From JBFXCK01 sp050182275 (GTDB taxonomy: Bacteria; Pseudomonadota; Alphaproteobacteria; SHNJ01): a DNA stretch of 7,212 bases. The stretch covers positions 1 through 7,212 of the forward strand of contig JBFXCK010000026.1 in assembly GCA_050182275.1 (NCBI GenBank). The letters run 5' to 3'. Within the stretch, counting starts at the first letter, position 1. Every line of letters starts with the position of its first letter. Positions 1 to 5,884 of the stretch are shown here, in pieces. A program made the position numbers and the translations under genes. A model generated the notes under the pieces. That model saw only the letters and a list, made by a program, of their open reading frames with translations, was not told where the DNA came from and did no database searches.

Positions 1-224
1 TCGCACAGGAATGCGGCTGGAAAGCGCCGTCCGACATCATCGAAGCCGAAGGATACGACGTCGACGAAACCTATCGCCGCATCGCCGCCGATCAGCAACG
101 GGCGGAGGCGCTGGGCATCCGCCTTGGAAAGCCTGAAGCACATCCTGCGCCGAGGTCGGAGCCATTGCCCCAGGACGACGAAGAGAAACTGCAACCCGAA
201 AAACCGGAAGAAGAAAATCCATGA
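1..224 (+). CDS. Phage portal protein, C-terminal fragment (lambda gpB type)
   Basis: The gene enters from the left edge; the reading frame begins at base 3, is open for 73 codons and ends in TGA at 222-224. The portal is the dodecameric ring at one capsid vertex through which DNA is packaged and to which the tail is joined. The visible part begins with a Cys-Gly-Trp-Lys segment, then an amphipathic helical stretch (DIIEAEGYDVDETYRRIAAD, about visible residues 12-31), followed by a Gln/Ala/Glu-rich helix that reaches the Leu-Gly-Ile motif. This resembles the end of lambda-family portals, where a similar helix precedes a variable tail. The last 20 or so residues are Pro/Glu/Asp-rich and probably disordered. 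The stop overlaps the protease start by four bases (ATGA), and a portal directly before a head protease is the standard lambda order. The identification rests on this short C-terminus and the context; the core of the protein is outside the window. Confidence 0.8.
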   Translation, partial: AQECGWKAPSDIIEAEGYDVDETYRRIAADQQRAEALGIRLGKPEAHPAPRSEPLPQDDEEKLQPEKPEEENP

Positions 225-1441
225 CCCTCCTGCCACACATTGCGGGGCGCGTGTTCGACGCGCCTCTCTTGATTGCCCGCGCCAAGCTGGACACCATCCT
301 TGGGGTGCTTTCTCCTCGCCTGCGCGGTGAAAACCTGCCTTTTGGCGCAAAGCATATCACCCGCGATTATGAAGTTGAAAACGGTATTGCCGTCATTCCT
401 GTGGTCGGCACCCTAGTGCGCCGGACAATCGGACTGGAGGCGCAAAGCGGCTTGATGAGCTACGGCCTAATTGCGGAGCGGCTAGATGCCGCGCTGCAGG
501 ACAATGCCGTCAAGGCCATTCTGCTCGATATCGACAGCCCTGGCGGTGAAGCTGGCGGGGTTTTCGATTTGGCGGACAAGATTTTTGCCGCGCGCAAAAT
601 CAAACCGATCTGGGCCGTTGCCAACGAGGAAGCATTTTCCGCTGCCTATGCTCTCGCGGCGGCAACGGACAAAATCTATTTGCCCCGCACGGGTGGCGTC
701 GGCTCCATTGGCGTCATCGCCGTGCATCTCGACCAGAGCGTAGCCGAAGCGGATGCGGGTCTTAAATACACCGCGATCTATGCGGGTGAACATAAAAACG
801 ATCTCTCGCTGCATGAACCTTTGAGCGATCCCGCACGCGCGCAATTGCAGGCGGAGGTGGATCGGGTTTACGCGCTCTTCACGGAAACGGTCGCGCGCAT
901 GCGCGGGCTTGAGCTTGCCACCGTCAAGGAAACGGAAGCGGCGCTGTATTTCGGAGAGCAGTCGGTGGCCGCAGGGCTTGCAGACCGGATCGGGACGATG
1001 GGCGACGCCTTGTCCGATCTCACGAAGAAGATCGCCCGTCCATCAAGTCTAACCACCCGAACCCTGAAAAGAAAGGAAACACCAATGACGGAAAACAACC
1101 AACCCGCCCTGGACATGGATCCCGAAATGGAATCCATTCCCGACCTTGCGGCCCTTAAAGCCGATCTCAAGATCGAGGCGAAAGCCGAAGCCTTGGCCTA
1201 TGTCGCGGAAGTCACCGAGCTGTGTCAGCTCGCGGGCGTACCGGACAAAGCTGCGGCTTTCATCACCAAGGCGGTTCCCGCTGCCGAGGTGCGCAAGGCA
1301 CTGCTTGAAACCCGCGCCGCCCAAGCGGATGCGACGGCCATCGCTGGTCAAATCCCCGCCAACGCCAATCCCACCACCAACGCGGAACCGAAGATCGACA
1401 CGGCGGCGATCTACGCGGCCCGCAATAAGAAAGGAAAATAA
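221..1441 (+). CDS. S49-family head maturation protease (lambda gpC type), with scaffold domain fused at C-terminus
   Basis: This 406-residue protein is a phage member of peptidase family S49 (SppA/ClpP fold). It is expected to cleave scaffold and portal inside the procapsid. Residues 1-50 form the N-terminal region with the typical phage opening (MTLLPHIAGRVF). The protease domain covers about 51-265. It shows the SPGG turn at 106-109 (oxyanion region), the nucleophile Ser140 in AFSAAYALA, the conserved GSIGV at 161-165, and the likely general base Lys192 in AGEHKND, 52 residues after the serine, so the Ser/Lys dyad appears intact. After a basic linker (about 270-288) comes an Ala/Glu/Lys-rich helical domain, residues 289-406, that is also a separate translation product (see the nested gene at 1085). 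The start ATG overlaps the portal stop; the SD is weak (GGA at 206-208 is 12 bases away), so coupling to portal translation is likely. The fold and role are confidently assigned; the cleavage sites are not known. Confidence 0.93.
   Translation: MTLLPHIAGRVFDAPLLIARAKLDTILGVLSPRLRGENLPFGAKHITRDYEVENGIAVIPVVGTLVRRTIGLEAQSGLMSYGLIAERLDAALQDNAVKAILLDIDSPGGEAGGVFDLADKIFAARKIKPIWAVANEEAFSAAYALAAATDKIYLPRTGGVGSIGVIAVHLDQSVAEADAGLKYTAIYAGEHKNDLSLHEPLSDPARAQLQAEVDRVYALFTETVARMRGLELATVKETEAALYFGEQSVAAGLADRIGTMGDALSDLTKKIARPSSLTTRTLKRKETPMTENNQPALDMDPEMESIPDLAALKADLKIEAKAEALAYVAEVTELCQLAGVPDKAAAFITKAVPAAEVRKALLETRAAQADATAIAGQIPANANPTTNAEPKIDTAAIYAARNKKGK
1072..1077 (+). promoter_or_regulatory. Internal ribosome binding site for the nested scaffold
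   Basis: AAAGGA lies 7 bases upstream of the in-frame ATG at 1085, inside the protease coding sequence. It falls in the basic linker between the protease and scaffold domains, where protein sequence constraint is low. The same GAAAGGA string precedes the decoration gene (1429-1435) and the capsid gene (2161-2167), both genuine starts, which strengthens the case that this site is used. Confidence 0.8.
1085..1441 (+). CDS. Nested in-frame capsid scaffold protein (lambda Nu3-like), internal start within the protease gene
   Basis: An internal ATG at 1085, in frame with the protease (its Met289), is preceded by AAAGGA at 1072-1077 with a 7-base spacer, a much better ribosome binding site than that of the full-length gene. 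Starting here gives a 118-residue product lacking the protease domain. It is rich in Ala, Glu and Lys, with predicted helices around product residues 20-85 (for example AEALAYVAEVTELCQLAGV), then a flexible Pro/Asn/Thr-rich segment, and ends in a basic tail (AARNKKGK). In lambda, Nu3 is made the same way from the 3' end of C and serves as the internal scaffold on which capsid protein assembles before being degraded by the protease. The helical content, basic C-terminus suited to binding capsid subunits, and position just before decoration and capsid genes all fit. The SD and start are seen directly; the scaffold role is inferred from the family. Confidence 0.82.
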   Translation: MTENNQPALDMDPEMESIPDLAALKADLKIEAKAEALAYVAEVTELCQLAGVPDKAAAFITKAVPAAEVRKALLETRAAQADATAIAGQIPANANPTTNAEPKIDTAAIYAARNKKGK

Positions 1442-1443
1442 TC

Positions 1444-2085
1444 ATGACTGAACTCACCGAAGAACAACACGCGGGCGAATTCATCGTGACGGAAGCCAAT
1501 GGCAGCCTGTCGCGTGAATCTGCGACCGTTCTGTCCGGCCAGAACCTCAAAGCTGGTCATGTGCTGGGCAAGGTTGCCGTCGGCACCGCAACGGGCGCAG
1601 CCGTCTCCGGCAATACCGGAAACGGTGTGATCAGCGCGGTCTCTGCTGGCGCAAGTGCCAAGGCGGGCGTCTATACCGCGACCTGTATCGAGCCTGCCAC
1701 CAATGGTGGCACGTTCACGGTCGAAGACCCCGATGGCGTGAATGTCGGTACGGCTGTGGTTGGTACGCCTTTCGCAGGGCCTGTCAACTTCACCATCGCT
1801 GATGGCGCAACCGATTTCGCAGCGGGCGACCGCTTTGCGATCACGGTGGCGGCTGGCTCCGGCAAATACAAGGAATATAACCCCGCCAACACGGATGGTT
1901 CGCAAACCGCCGTGGCCATTCTGTATGCCTCCGTGGATGCCACGGGCGGCGATGCGGAAGGCGTGGTTATTGCCCGTCATGCCGAAGTCAATGCCGCAGA
2001 ACTGATCTGGTTCTCCGGCGCGGACGCGAACCAGAAATCCGCTGGCCTCGCACAACTGAAAACCCACGACATCATCGCGCGGTAA
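1444..2085 (+). CDS. Head decoration protein (lambda gpD-like) with a large internal insertion
   Basis: This 213-residue protein is a gpD-type decoration protein that would trimerise on the outside of the expanded capsid and stabilise it. The N-terminal part (residues 1-45) has the typical HAGEFIVTEANGSLSRE segment and the LKAGHVLGKV strand. The C-terminal part (about 140-213) has the YNPANTDGSQTAVAILY strand-turn region, a VDATGGDAEGVVIARHAEV segment, and a C-terminal LKTHDIIAR. Between them, about residues 54-137 form a Gly/Thr/Val-rich stretch that looks all-beta (contains TFTVEDPDG and FTIADGATDFAAGDRF) and has no counterpart in the 110-residue lambda gpD. Similar insertions occur in other phage decoration proteins I recall. 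It starts two bases after the protease/scaffold stop, with AAAGGA at 1430-1435 and an 8-base spacer. Its start follows the scaffold stop and a strong terminator follows its own stop, fitting a highly produced structural protein. The family call is secure; the role of the insert is unknown. Confidence 0.9.
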   Translation: MTELTEEQHAGEFIVTEANGSLSRESATVLSGQNLKAGHVLGKVAVGTATGAAVSGNTGNGVISAVSAGASAKAGVYTATCIEPATNGGTFTVEDPDGVNVGTAVVGTPFAGPVNFTIADGATDFAAGDRFAITVAAGSGKYKEYNPANTDGSQTAVAILYASVDATGGDAEGVVIARHAEVNAAELIWFSGADANQKSAGLAQLKTHDIIAR

Positions 2086-2110
2086 ACCCACCACGGCTCG
2101 AAGAAAATCA

Positions 2111-2144
2111 CCCCCGCCTGATCACCAGGCGGGGGTTTTTCTTT
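2111..2144 (+). terminator. Strong intrinsic (Rho-independent) terminator between decoration and capsid genes
   Basis: CCCCCGCCTG (2111-2120) and CAGGCGGGGG (2126-2135) form a perfect 10-bp, almost all G:C stem with a 5-base loop (ATCAC), followed at once by TTTTTCTTT (2136-2144). The structure lies wholly in the 90-base gap between the decoration stop and the capsid start. The reverse strand has a less pure T-run, so the element points in the + direction. Because essential morphogenesis genes lie downstream on the same strand, it must be partly read through, overridden by an antitermination system, or act as an RNA-stabilising 3' hairpin for the upstream messages. I see no convincing promoter in the short space before the capsid gene. 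Confidence 0.9.
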
Positions 2145-2161
2145 GCGCCCTTACAACCTTG

Positions 2162-2167
2162 AAAGGA
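2162..2167 (+). promoter_or_regulatory. Ribosome binding site that fixes the capsid gene start
   Basis: AAAGGA sits 8 bases upstream of ATG 2176. It shows that the capsid protein starts at 2176 rather than at the in-frame TTG at 2143, which lies in the T-tract of the terminator and has no SD of its own. Confidence 0.85.
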
Positions 2168-2175
2168 CAACATCC

Positions 2176-3192
2176 ATGCCTGCTCTCGATATTTTCAGCA
2201 ACTCGGCGTTTTCCGTCATTTCCCTGACGGACGCCATCAACAAGGTGCCTTTTGTACCTGGTCGGATCGGCCAACTCGGCCTGTTCGACGAGACGGGCAT
2301 CGTCACCACCTCGGTCATGATCGAGGAGCGCGAAGGCAGTCTCAATCTGATTGAGACGACCTCGCGCGGCTCCCCTGCGGCGCAGAATACAACGAACAAG
2401 CGTAAAGCCCGTTCGTTCATCGTGCCGCATGTGGCTCTTGAAGACACTATCCTTGCGGATGAAATTCAGAACCTTCGCGCCTTCGGCTCCGAAAGCCAGC
2501 TCGAAGGCATCCAACAAACGGTGCAATTCCGTTTGGCGGAGATGGCACGCAAGCACGACGCTACCCTGGAACATTTGCGTGTCGGTGCCATCAAGGGGCA
2601 AATCCTCGACGCGGACGGCAGCACCGTTCTTTACGACCTGTTCAACGAATTCGGCGTGACGCAATACACCGAGATCGACTTCGATCTCGACAATGCTTCG
2701 CCCGTCGAAGGCGCGGTCAAGAAGAAATGCCATGACGTCCGGCGCAAGATCGAAGATGAACTTGGCGCGCAGCCGTATGATCACATTCATGCGTTCTGCG
2801 GCTCGGCCTTCTTCGATGACCTGATCACCCATAAGGAGGTCAAGGAAGCCTATGACCGCTATATGGATGGTCTGTTCCTACGCCAAGGCCAGGCCCGCGG
2901 TTCCTTTGAATATGCGGGTATCGTATTCGAAGAGTATCGCGGCAAGGTTGGCACGGTGGATTACGCCGACAGCAACAAGGCACACTTCTTCCCCGTGGGC
3001 GTGCCTGGGCTGTTCCGCCAATACAACGCGCCTGCCGATTTCGTGGAAACAGTGAACACCCTCGGCCTGCCGCGCTATGCGAAACAGGCCGTGGATCAAG
3101 ATTTCGGTCGCTGGGTCAAGCTGCACACGCAGTCGAACCCGCTGCCGATCTGCACCCGCCCGAAAGTGTTGATCAAAGGCAAACGGACGTAA
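2176..3192 (+). CDS. Major capsid protein (lambda gpE family, Phage_cap_E)
   Basis: This 338-residue protein is the main shell subunit, of the lambda gpE branch of the HK97 fold. It has the family's N-terminal region with DIFSNSAFSVISLTDAINKV and PGRIGQLGLF (residues 5-37). A charged helical region (about 92-140) should correspond to the spine helix area. The C-terminal half has the typical GVPGLFRQYNAPADF (275-289), followed by TVNTLGLPRYAKQ. The length is close to that of lambda gpE (341). The start at 2176 is chosen because of AAAGGA 8 bases upstream; an in-frame TTG at 2143 would add 11 residues encoded by terminator and leader sequence. It follows the terminator hairpin and is separated by 5 bases from the head-tail joining gene. 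No separate FI-like gene follows it. The N-terminal arm is expected to contact scaffold; whether it is processed by the S49 protease cannot be seen from sequence. Confidence 0.95.
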   Translation: MPALDIFSNSAFSVISLTDAINKVPFVPGRIGQLGLFDETGIVTTSVMIEEREGSLNLIETTSRGSPAAQNTTNKRKARSFIVPHVALEDTILADEIQNLRAFGSESQLEGIQQTVQFRLAEMARKHDATLEHLRVGAIKGQILDADGSTVLYDLFNEFGVTQYTEIDFDLDNASPVEGAVKKKCHDVRRKIEDELGAQPYDHIHAFCGSAFFDDLITHKEVKEAYDRYMDGLFLRQGQARGSFEYAGIVFEEYRGKVGTVDYADSNKAHFFPVGVPGLFRQYNAPADFVETVNTLGLPRYAKQAVDQDFGRWVKLHTQSNPLPICTRPKVLIKGKRT

Positions 3193-3197
3193 AGCCC

Positions 3198-3509
3198 ATG
3201 GCTTTCTCCGGCATGATCGACCAGCTCTTTACGGATCCCGTATTGAGCAAGCCCGCCACCTATCTGGCATTTGGCACATCCACACCGTATCCGGTGCGGG
3301 TAATTTCAAAGCAGCCGGATACGGTGGTGGGATTCGGCGACGGGCAGTTGCACGTTTCGACGGTTTTATTCGACGTGCGCAGCCTGGAAATTCCCGAACC
3401 CGCCAAAGGCGATCAAATCACCTGCGACGGCATCACCTATGTCGTGCAATCCGAACCCAAAGCAGACCGTGAGCGCCTTGTCTGGACGCTCGATGTGAGG
3501 CCCGCATGA
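3198..3509 (+). CDS. Head-tail joining protein (lambda gpFII-like)
   Basis: This 103-residue protein matches in size, position and pattern the small gpFII-like head-tail connectors, which bind the filled head and form the surface to which the tail attaches. After a short N-terminal helix (MAFSGMIDQLF), it is mostly beta: a PVRVISKQPD strand (about 32-41), a GFGDGQLHVSTVLFDVR hairpin (45-61), a PAKGDQITCDGITYVVQ segment (68-84), and a final WTLDVRP strand. The repeated strand-turn pattern with a Gly-Asp turn before a conserved ITY is characteristic of this group. The SD is weak (no clear AGGA before ATG 3198), and it starts only five bases after the capsid stop, so re-initiation after capsid translation is likely. 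It ends in an ATGA overlap with the next gene. The call rests on pattern and synteny more than on long motifs. Confidence 0.78.
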   Translation: MAFSGMIDQLFTDPVLSKPATYLAFGTSTPYPVRVISKQPDTVVGFGDGQLHVSTVLFDVRSLEIPEPAKGDQITCDGITYVVQSEPKADRERLVWTLDVRPA

Positions 3510-4153
3510 GACTGCAAGCCGCCATTCAAGGCAATTTGAAAGCCATGATGGCAGCCGAAGTCAAAGCCGCTGAAAAAGCTGTCAGCGGCGGCGTGCGCCA
3601 AGCGACAGATGGTTTGAAGAACGAATTGCGCAGCCAGGTGACGGGCGCTGGGCTTGGAGAACGCCTTGCCAAAAGCTGGCGCGGCGATCTCTATCCCAAG
3701 GGGGGCATGAGTATCAACGCTGCCGGATTTATTTATACGAAAGCGCCGGAAATCATCGGGGCTTTTGCCTACGGGGTAACGATCCGCAGTAAGAGCGGAC
3801 GCTTTCTGGCGATCCCCACGCAATACGTCACGCGCCGCCAAGGTAAAAAAGTAACGCCTGCCGATTTTGCCGAGGCTGGCATTCCGCTCCGCTATGTGCC
3901 GCCGAAAGGTGCGCGGCGTGTCGGATTGCTGGTCGTCGATGATTTCCGCATCACCAGCAAAGGCAAAGCGCGCGTTGCCAGTGACCGCGCCAAAAAGACC
4001 GGACGCGGTTTAACCACCGTCGTCATGTTCATTCTCGTGCCGCAAGCACAACTGAAAAAACGCTTCGACATCGACAGCGTTGCCAAGAAATGGATCGACC
4101 GTTTGCCGTCACTCGTCACGGCAAGCTGGCCCGACGAAAAGGAAGAAAAATGA
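3506..4153 (+). CDS. DUF6441 family phage tail protein (position of lambda Z)
   Basis: This 215-residue protein matches what I recall of DUF6441, a family found mainly in alphaproteobacterial prophages. Visible landmarks are an N-terminal helix rich in Ala/Glu/Lys (residues 8-45, MMAAEVKAAEKAV), the segment GLGERLAKSWRGDLYPKGG (49-67), a likely beta region with SKAP-like YTKAPEIIGAFAYGVTIRS (77-95), FLAIPT at 100-105, a basic low-complexity stretch (150-167), and the hydrophobic strand TTVVMFILVPQ (170-180), followed by KKRFDIDSVAKKWIDRLP. It lies between the gpFII-like and gpU-like genes, where lambda has Z, a minor tail protein needed at the head-proximal tail end. I infer a tail completion role. 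It has no enzyme motif or signal peptide. Both ends are ATGA overlaps, so it is translationally coupled to both neighbours. The function is not experimentally known to me. Confidence 0.75.
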   Translation: MRLQAAIQGNLKAMMAAEVKAAEKAVSGGVRQATDGLKNELRSQVTGAGLGERLAKSWRGDLYPKGGMSINAAGFIYTKAPEIIGAFAYGVTIRSKSGRFLAIPTQYVTRRQGKKVTPADFAEAGIPLRYVPPKGARRVGLLVVDDFRITSKGKARVASDRAKKTGRGLTTVVMFILVPQAQLKKRFDIDSVAKKWIDRLPSLVTASWPDEKEEK

Positions 4154-4578
4154 CCGATAGAGAAGCCATCCTGCAGGCGCTATTCGCGCTTTTGCAAACG
4201 ATTACCGACGCCACCATTTTGCGCAATGAGGCATTGCCCGAACGCATTCCGGACGGCGGCCTGATTATTTTGCGCGACGGTGATCCTGGCGAACCGGAAA
4301 CGCTGCTTTCGCCTGTCTCTTATTACTGGCAGCACCGCGCACTTGTGGAAGCTGTCGTTCAAAAAGGCGATCAAGCCGCGCGCGATCTCGCGCTCGATGG
4401 CCTGTATCGCAAGATTTCCCTCGCCATCGCGGGCGACCGCACGCTGGGCGGCCTTTGCGACCGTGTTACGCCGCAAGCGCCGGATAGCAATGTGCTGGTT
4501 GTCGAGGGATCGCCGCAGATCAAAGGCGCAATCATTCCCGTCGAACTTATCTACGTCACCGCCGATCCCCTCGGCTGA
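4150..4578 (+). CDS. Tail terminator protein (lambda gpU-like)
   Basis: This 142-residue protein is of the size and position of lambda gpU, which caps the growing tail tube, fixes its length and provides the interface to the head connector. It has an N-terminal helix (TDREAILQALFALLQTI, 2-18), a beta hairpin with ERIPDGGLIILRDGDPGEPE (31-50), a strand-rich part with YYWQHRALVEAVV (58-70), a long helix (74-94), then AGDRTLGGLCDRV (94-106) and a C-terminal strand ending in YVTADPLG. The DRTLGGLCD and C-terminal TADPLG patterns are typical of alphaproteobacterial proteins often mislabelled 'acyl-CoA transferase'; nothing here supports that activity. The start at 4150 is chosen over upstream ATG 4090 because it has AAAGGA 6 bases upstream (4138-4143) and makes an ATGA overlap with the previous stop, whereas 4090 would overlap that gene by 64 bases without an SD. 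Confidence 0.8.
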   Translation: MTDREAILQALFALLQTITDATILRNEALPERIPDGGLIILRDGDPGEPETLLSPVSYYWQHRALVEAVVQKGDQAARDLALDGLYRKISLAIAGDRTLGGLCDRVTPQAPDSNVLVVEGSPQIKGAIIPVELIYVTADPLG

Positions 4579-4594
4579 TTTTCTCAACCTAAAC

Positions 4595-4603
4595 AAAGGA
4601 GGT
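4595..4603 (+). promoter_or_regulatory. Near-perfect Shine-Dalgarno sequence for the tail tube gene
   Basis: AAAGGAGGT lies just upstream of ATG 4608, with 5 bases between the GGAGG core and the start. It is the strongest ribosome binding site in the window and matches the 16S anti-SD almost completely. This fits the high copy number of the tube subunit relative to its neighbours, the tail terminator and chaperones. Confidence 0.88.
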
Positions 4604-4607
4604 AAAC

Positions 4608-5549
4608 ATGGCTCGTTCATACGGTGCCAATGCCCAGCTATTGGGTAAATTCGAAACCGTTTACGGCACGCCGCCGACCGGAAACTACATTAAATTTCCG
4701 TTTGTCTCGTGCGATCTCGGTTCTGAACAAGGCTTGATCGCATCCGATCTGCTTGGCCAAGGCCGCGATCCATCGCAGCCGATCCGCGACGTCATTCGCG
4801 TGGAAGGCAACGTGGTGGTGCCTGTCGATTTACGCAACTTCGGCCATTGGCTGAAAGCGCTTCTCGGTGCGCCGACGACCACGGGTAGCGGGCCTTACAC
4901 CCATACCTTTGTGTCCGGCGCATCGAGCTTGCCCAGCATTGCGCTGGAAGTCGGCATGCCGGAAGTGCCGATCTTCTTCATGGAAGCTGGCATCCGTGCC
5001 AACTCCGCGCAGTTGAACTTTGCACGTTCCGGTGCGGCTAACGCCACCTTGAACTGCATTGCCCAGGGTGAAGCCAAAGCGACGACAACGGGCGGCGGCA
5101 CGCCGACCGTGGCATCGCTGACGCGCTTCAACCAGTTCCAGGGTTCGATCAAAAAGGACGGCGTGCAACTCGGAAACGTCACGGGCGCGCAGTTGACCTA
5201 CAGCAACAATCTGGAACGGATTGAAACCATCCGTTCGGACGGCAAGATCGACGGCGCGGATCCGACCATCGCGGCGCTAACCGGAAATATCGAAGTCCGG
5301 TTTGCCGATACCACGCTGATCGATGCGGCCACCGACAATACGCCGCTGGAATTGGCGTTCGCCTATACCATCGACGCTGATAAATCGCTGACGTTTACGG
5401 CGCACGAAGTGTATTTGCCGAAACCGAAACTGGCGATCAGCGGCCCTGGCGGTGTCCAAGCCACCTTTGATTGGCAAGCGGCGAAGGCGACCGCGCCTGC
5501 GCGCATGCTGACTGTTGTCCTCAAAAACGATGTAGCGAGTTACGCATGA
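4608..5549 (+). CDS. Major tail tube protein
   Basis: This 313-residue protein is a phage tail tube subunit, placed where lambda has gpV. It would stack as hexameric rings around the tape measure protein. The N-terminal 25 residues (SYGANAQLLGKFETVYGTPP) resemble the conserved opening of tube proteins of this type. The body is rich in beta strands, Gly, Thr and Ala, including LGQGRDPSQPIRDVIRVEG (49-67), PVDLRNFGHWLKALLGAP (72-89), a YTHTFVSG strand (97-104), and LTYSNNLERIETIRSDGKID (196-215), which is typical of the family. The C-terminal part (HEVYLPKPKLAISGPGG) completes the fold. It is longer than lambda gpV (246) but lacks a recognisable C-terminal Ig-like domain. It is preceded by a 29-base gap holding the best SD of the window and followed by an ATGA overlap with the chaperone gene. 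The family is confident; it could be described only as 'phage tail tube' rather than a named ortholog. Confidence 0.88.
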   Translation: MARSYGANAQLLGKFETVYGTPPTGNYIKFPFVSCDLGSEQGLIASDLLGQGRDPSQPIRDVIRVEGNVVVPVDLRNFGHWLKALLGAPTTTGSGPYTHTFVSGASSLPSIALEVGMPEVPIFFMEAGIRANSAQLNFARSGAANATLNCIAQGEAKATTTGGGTPTVASLTRFNQFQGSIKKDGVQLGNVTGAQLTYSNNLERIETIRSDGKIDGADPTIAALTGNIEVRFADTTLIDAATDNTPLELAFAYTIDADKSLTFTAHEVYLPKPKLAISGPGGVQATFDWQAAKATAPARMLTVVLKNDVASYA

Positions 5550-5884
5550 TTACCTTGAACCTAAAACGTGAAAACTACTGGCTTGATCTGATTTCCGGCG
5601 TGCGCGTGCATGTGCGTCCGGCATCCACCGCTCTTGTGATGGCGGCGCGCGTCGAAGCCTTGAAAGCTGAAGCCGAACCCGCTTTGCGCAGCACGGCGCT
5701 GATCAAACGATTGGCGCAACTGGCCATCGTCGAATGGGACGGTGTCGGCGGTGAGGACGGCGAAGCGTTGCCCGTCACGCCGGAGGGTGTATTCGCCCTT
5801 ATGGATTTGTGGCCCATCGCCGAAGCCTTCGAGCGTCTTTATCTCGGCCCCGCATTGTTGCTGGAGCAGGAAAAAAACGCCTAA
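5546..5884 (+). CDS. Tail assembly chaperone, short form (lambda gpG-like)
   Basis: This 112-residue protein sits between the tail tube and tape measure genes, the invariant place of the tail assembly chaperone in long-tailed phages. The N-terminal part looks beta (MITLNLKRENYWLDLISGVRVHVRP, given here by features: Tyr11, Trp12, and a basic strand 20-25). The rest is helical: an Ala/Glu-rich helix 29-45, a KRLAQLAIVEWDG segment (54-66), an acidic loop GGEDGEALPVTPEG (68-81), and a terminal helix with WPIAEAFERLYLGP (89-102). It ends in Glu-Lys-Asn-Ala at TAA 5882-5884. The start at 5546 makes an ATGA overlap with the tube gene; an in-frame ATG at 5471 would overlap the tube gene by 79 bases and is unlikely. 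Four codons before the stop lies the slippery heptamer A AAA AAC, so part of translation should shift into the downstream frame. Like gpG, it should bind the tape measure protein and be absent from the finished virion. Confidence 0.82.
   Translation: MITLNLKRENYWLDLISGVRVHVRPASTALVMAARVEALKAEAEPALRSTALIKRLAQLAIVEWDGVGGEDGEALPVTPEGVFALMDLWPIAEAFERLYLGPALLLEQEKNA

Noticed and set aside
1411..2094. 227-codon open frame on the minus strand
   Set aside because: Antisense shadow of the decoration gene; no family motifs and no clear ribosome binding site.
2143..2178. TTG start for the capsid protein, 11 codons upstream of ATG 2176
   Set aside because: It begins inside the T-tract of the terminator and lacks an SD, while ATG 2176 has AAAGGA at 8 bases and gives the usual family N-terminus.
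2122..2832. 236-codon open frame on the minus strand
   Set aside because: Antisense to the major capsid gene and running into the terminator stem; no recognisable protein features.
4150..4578. Acyl-CoA transferase, a label often attached to this protein type
   Set aside because: The protein is only 142 residues, has no CoA-transferase motifs, and sits in the tail terminator position.
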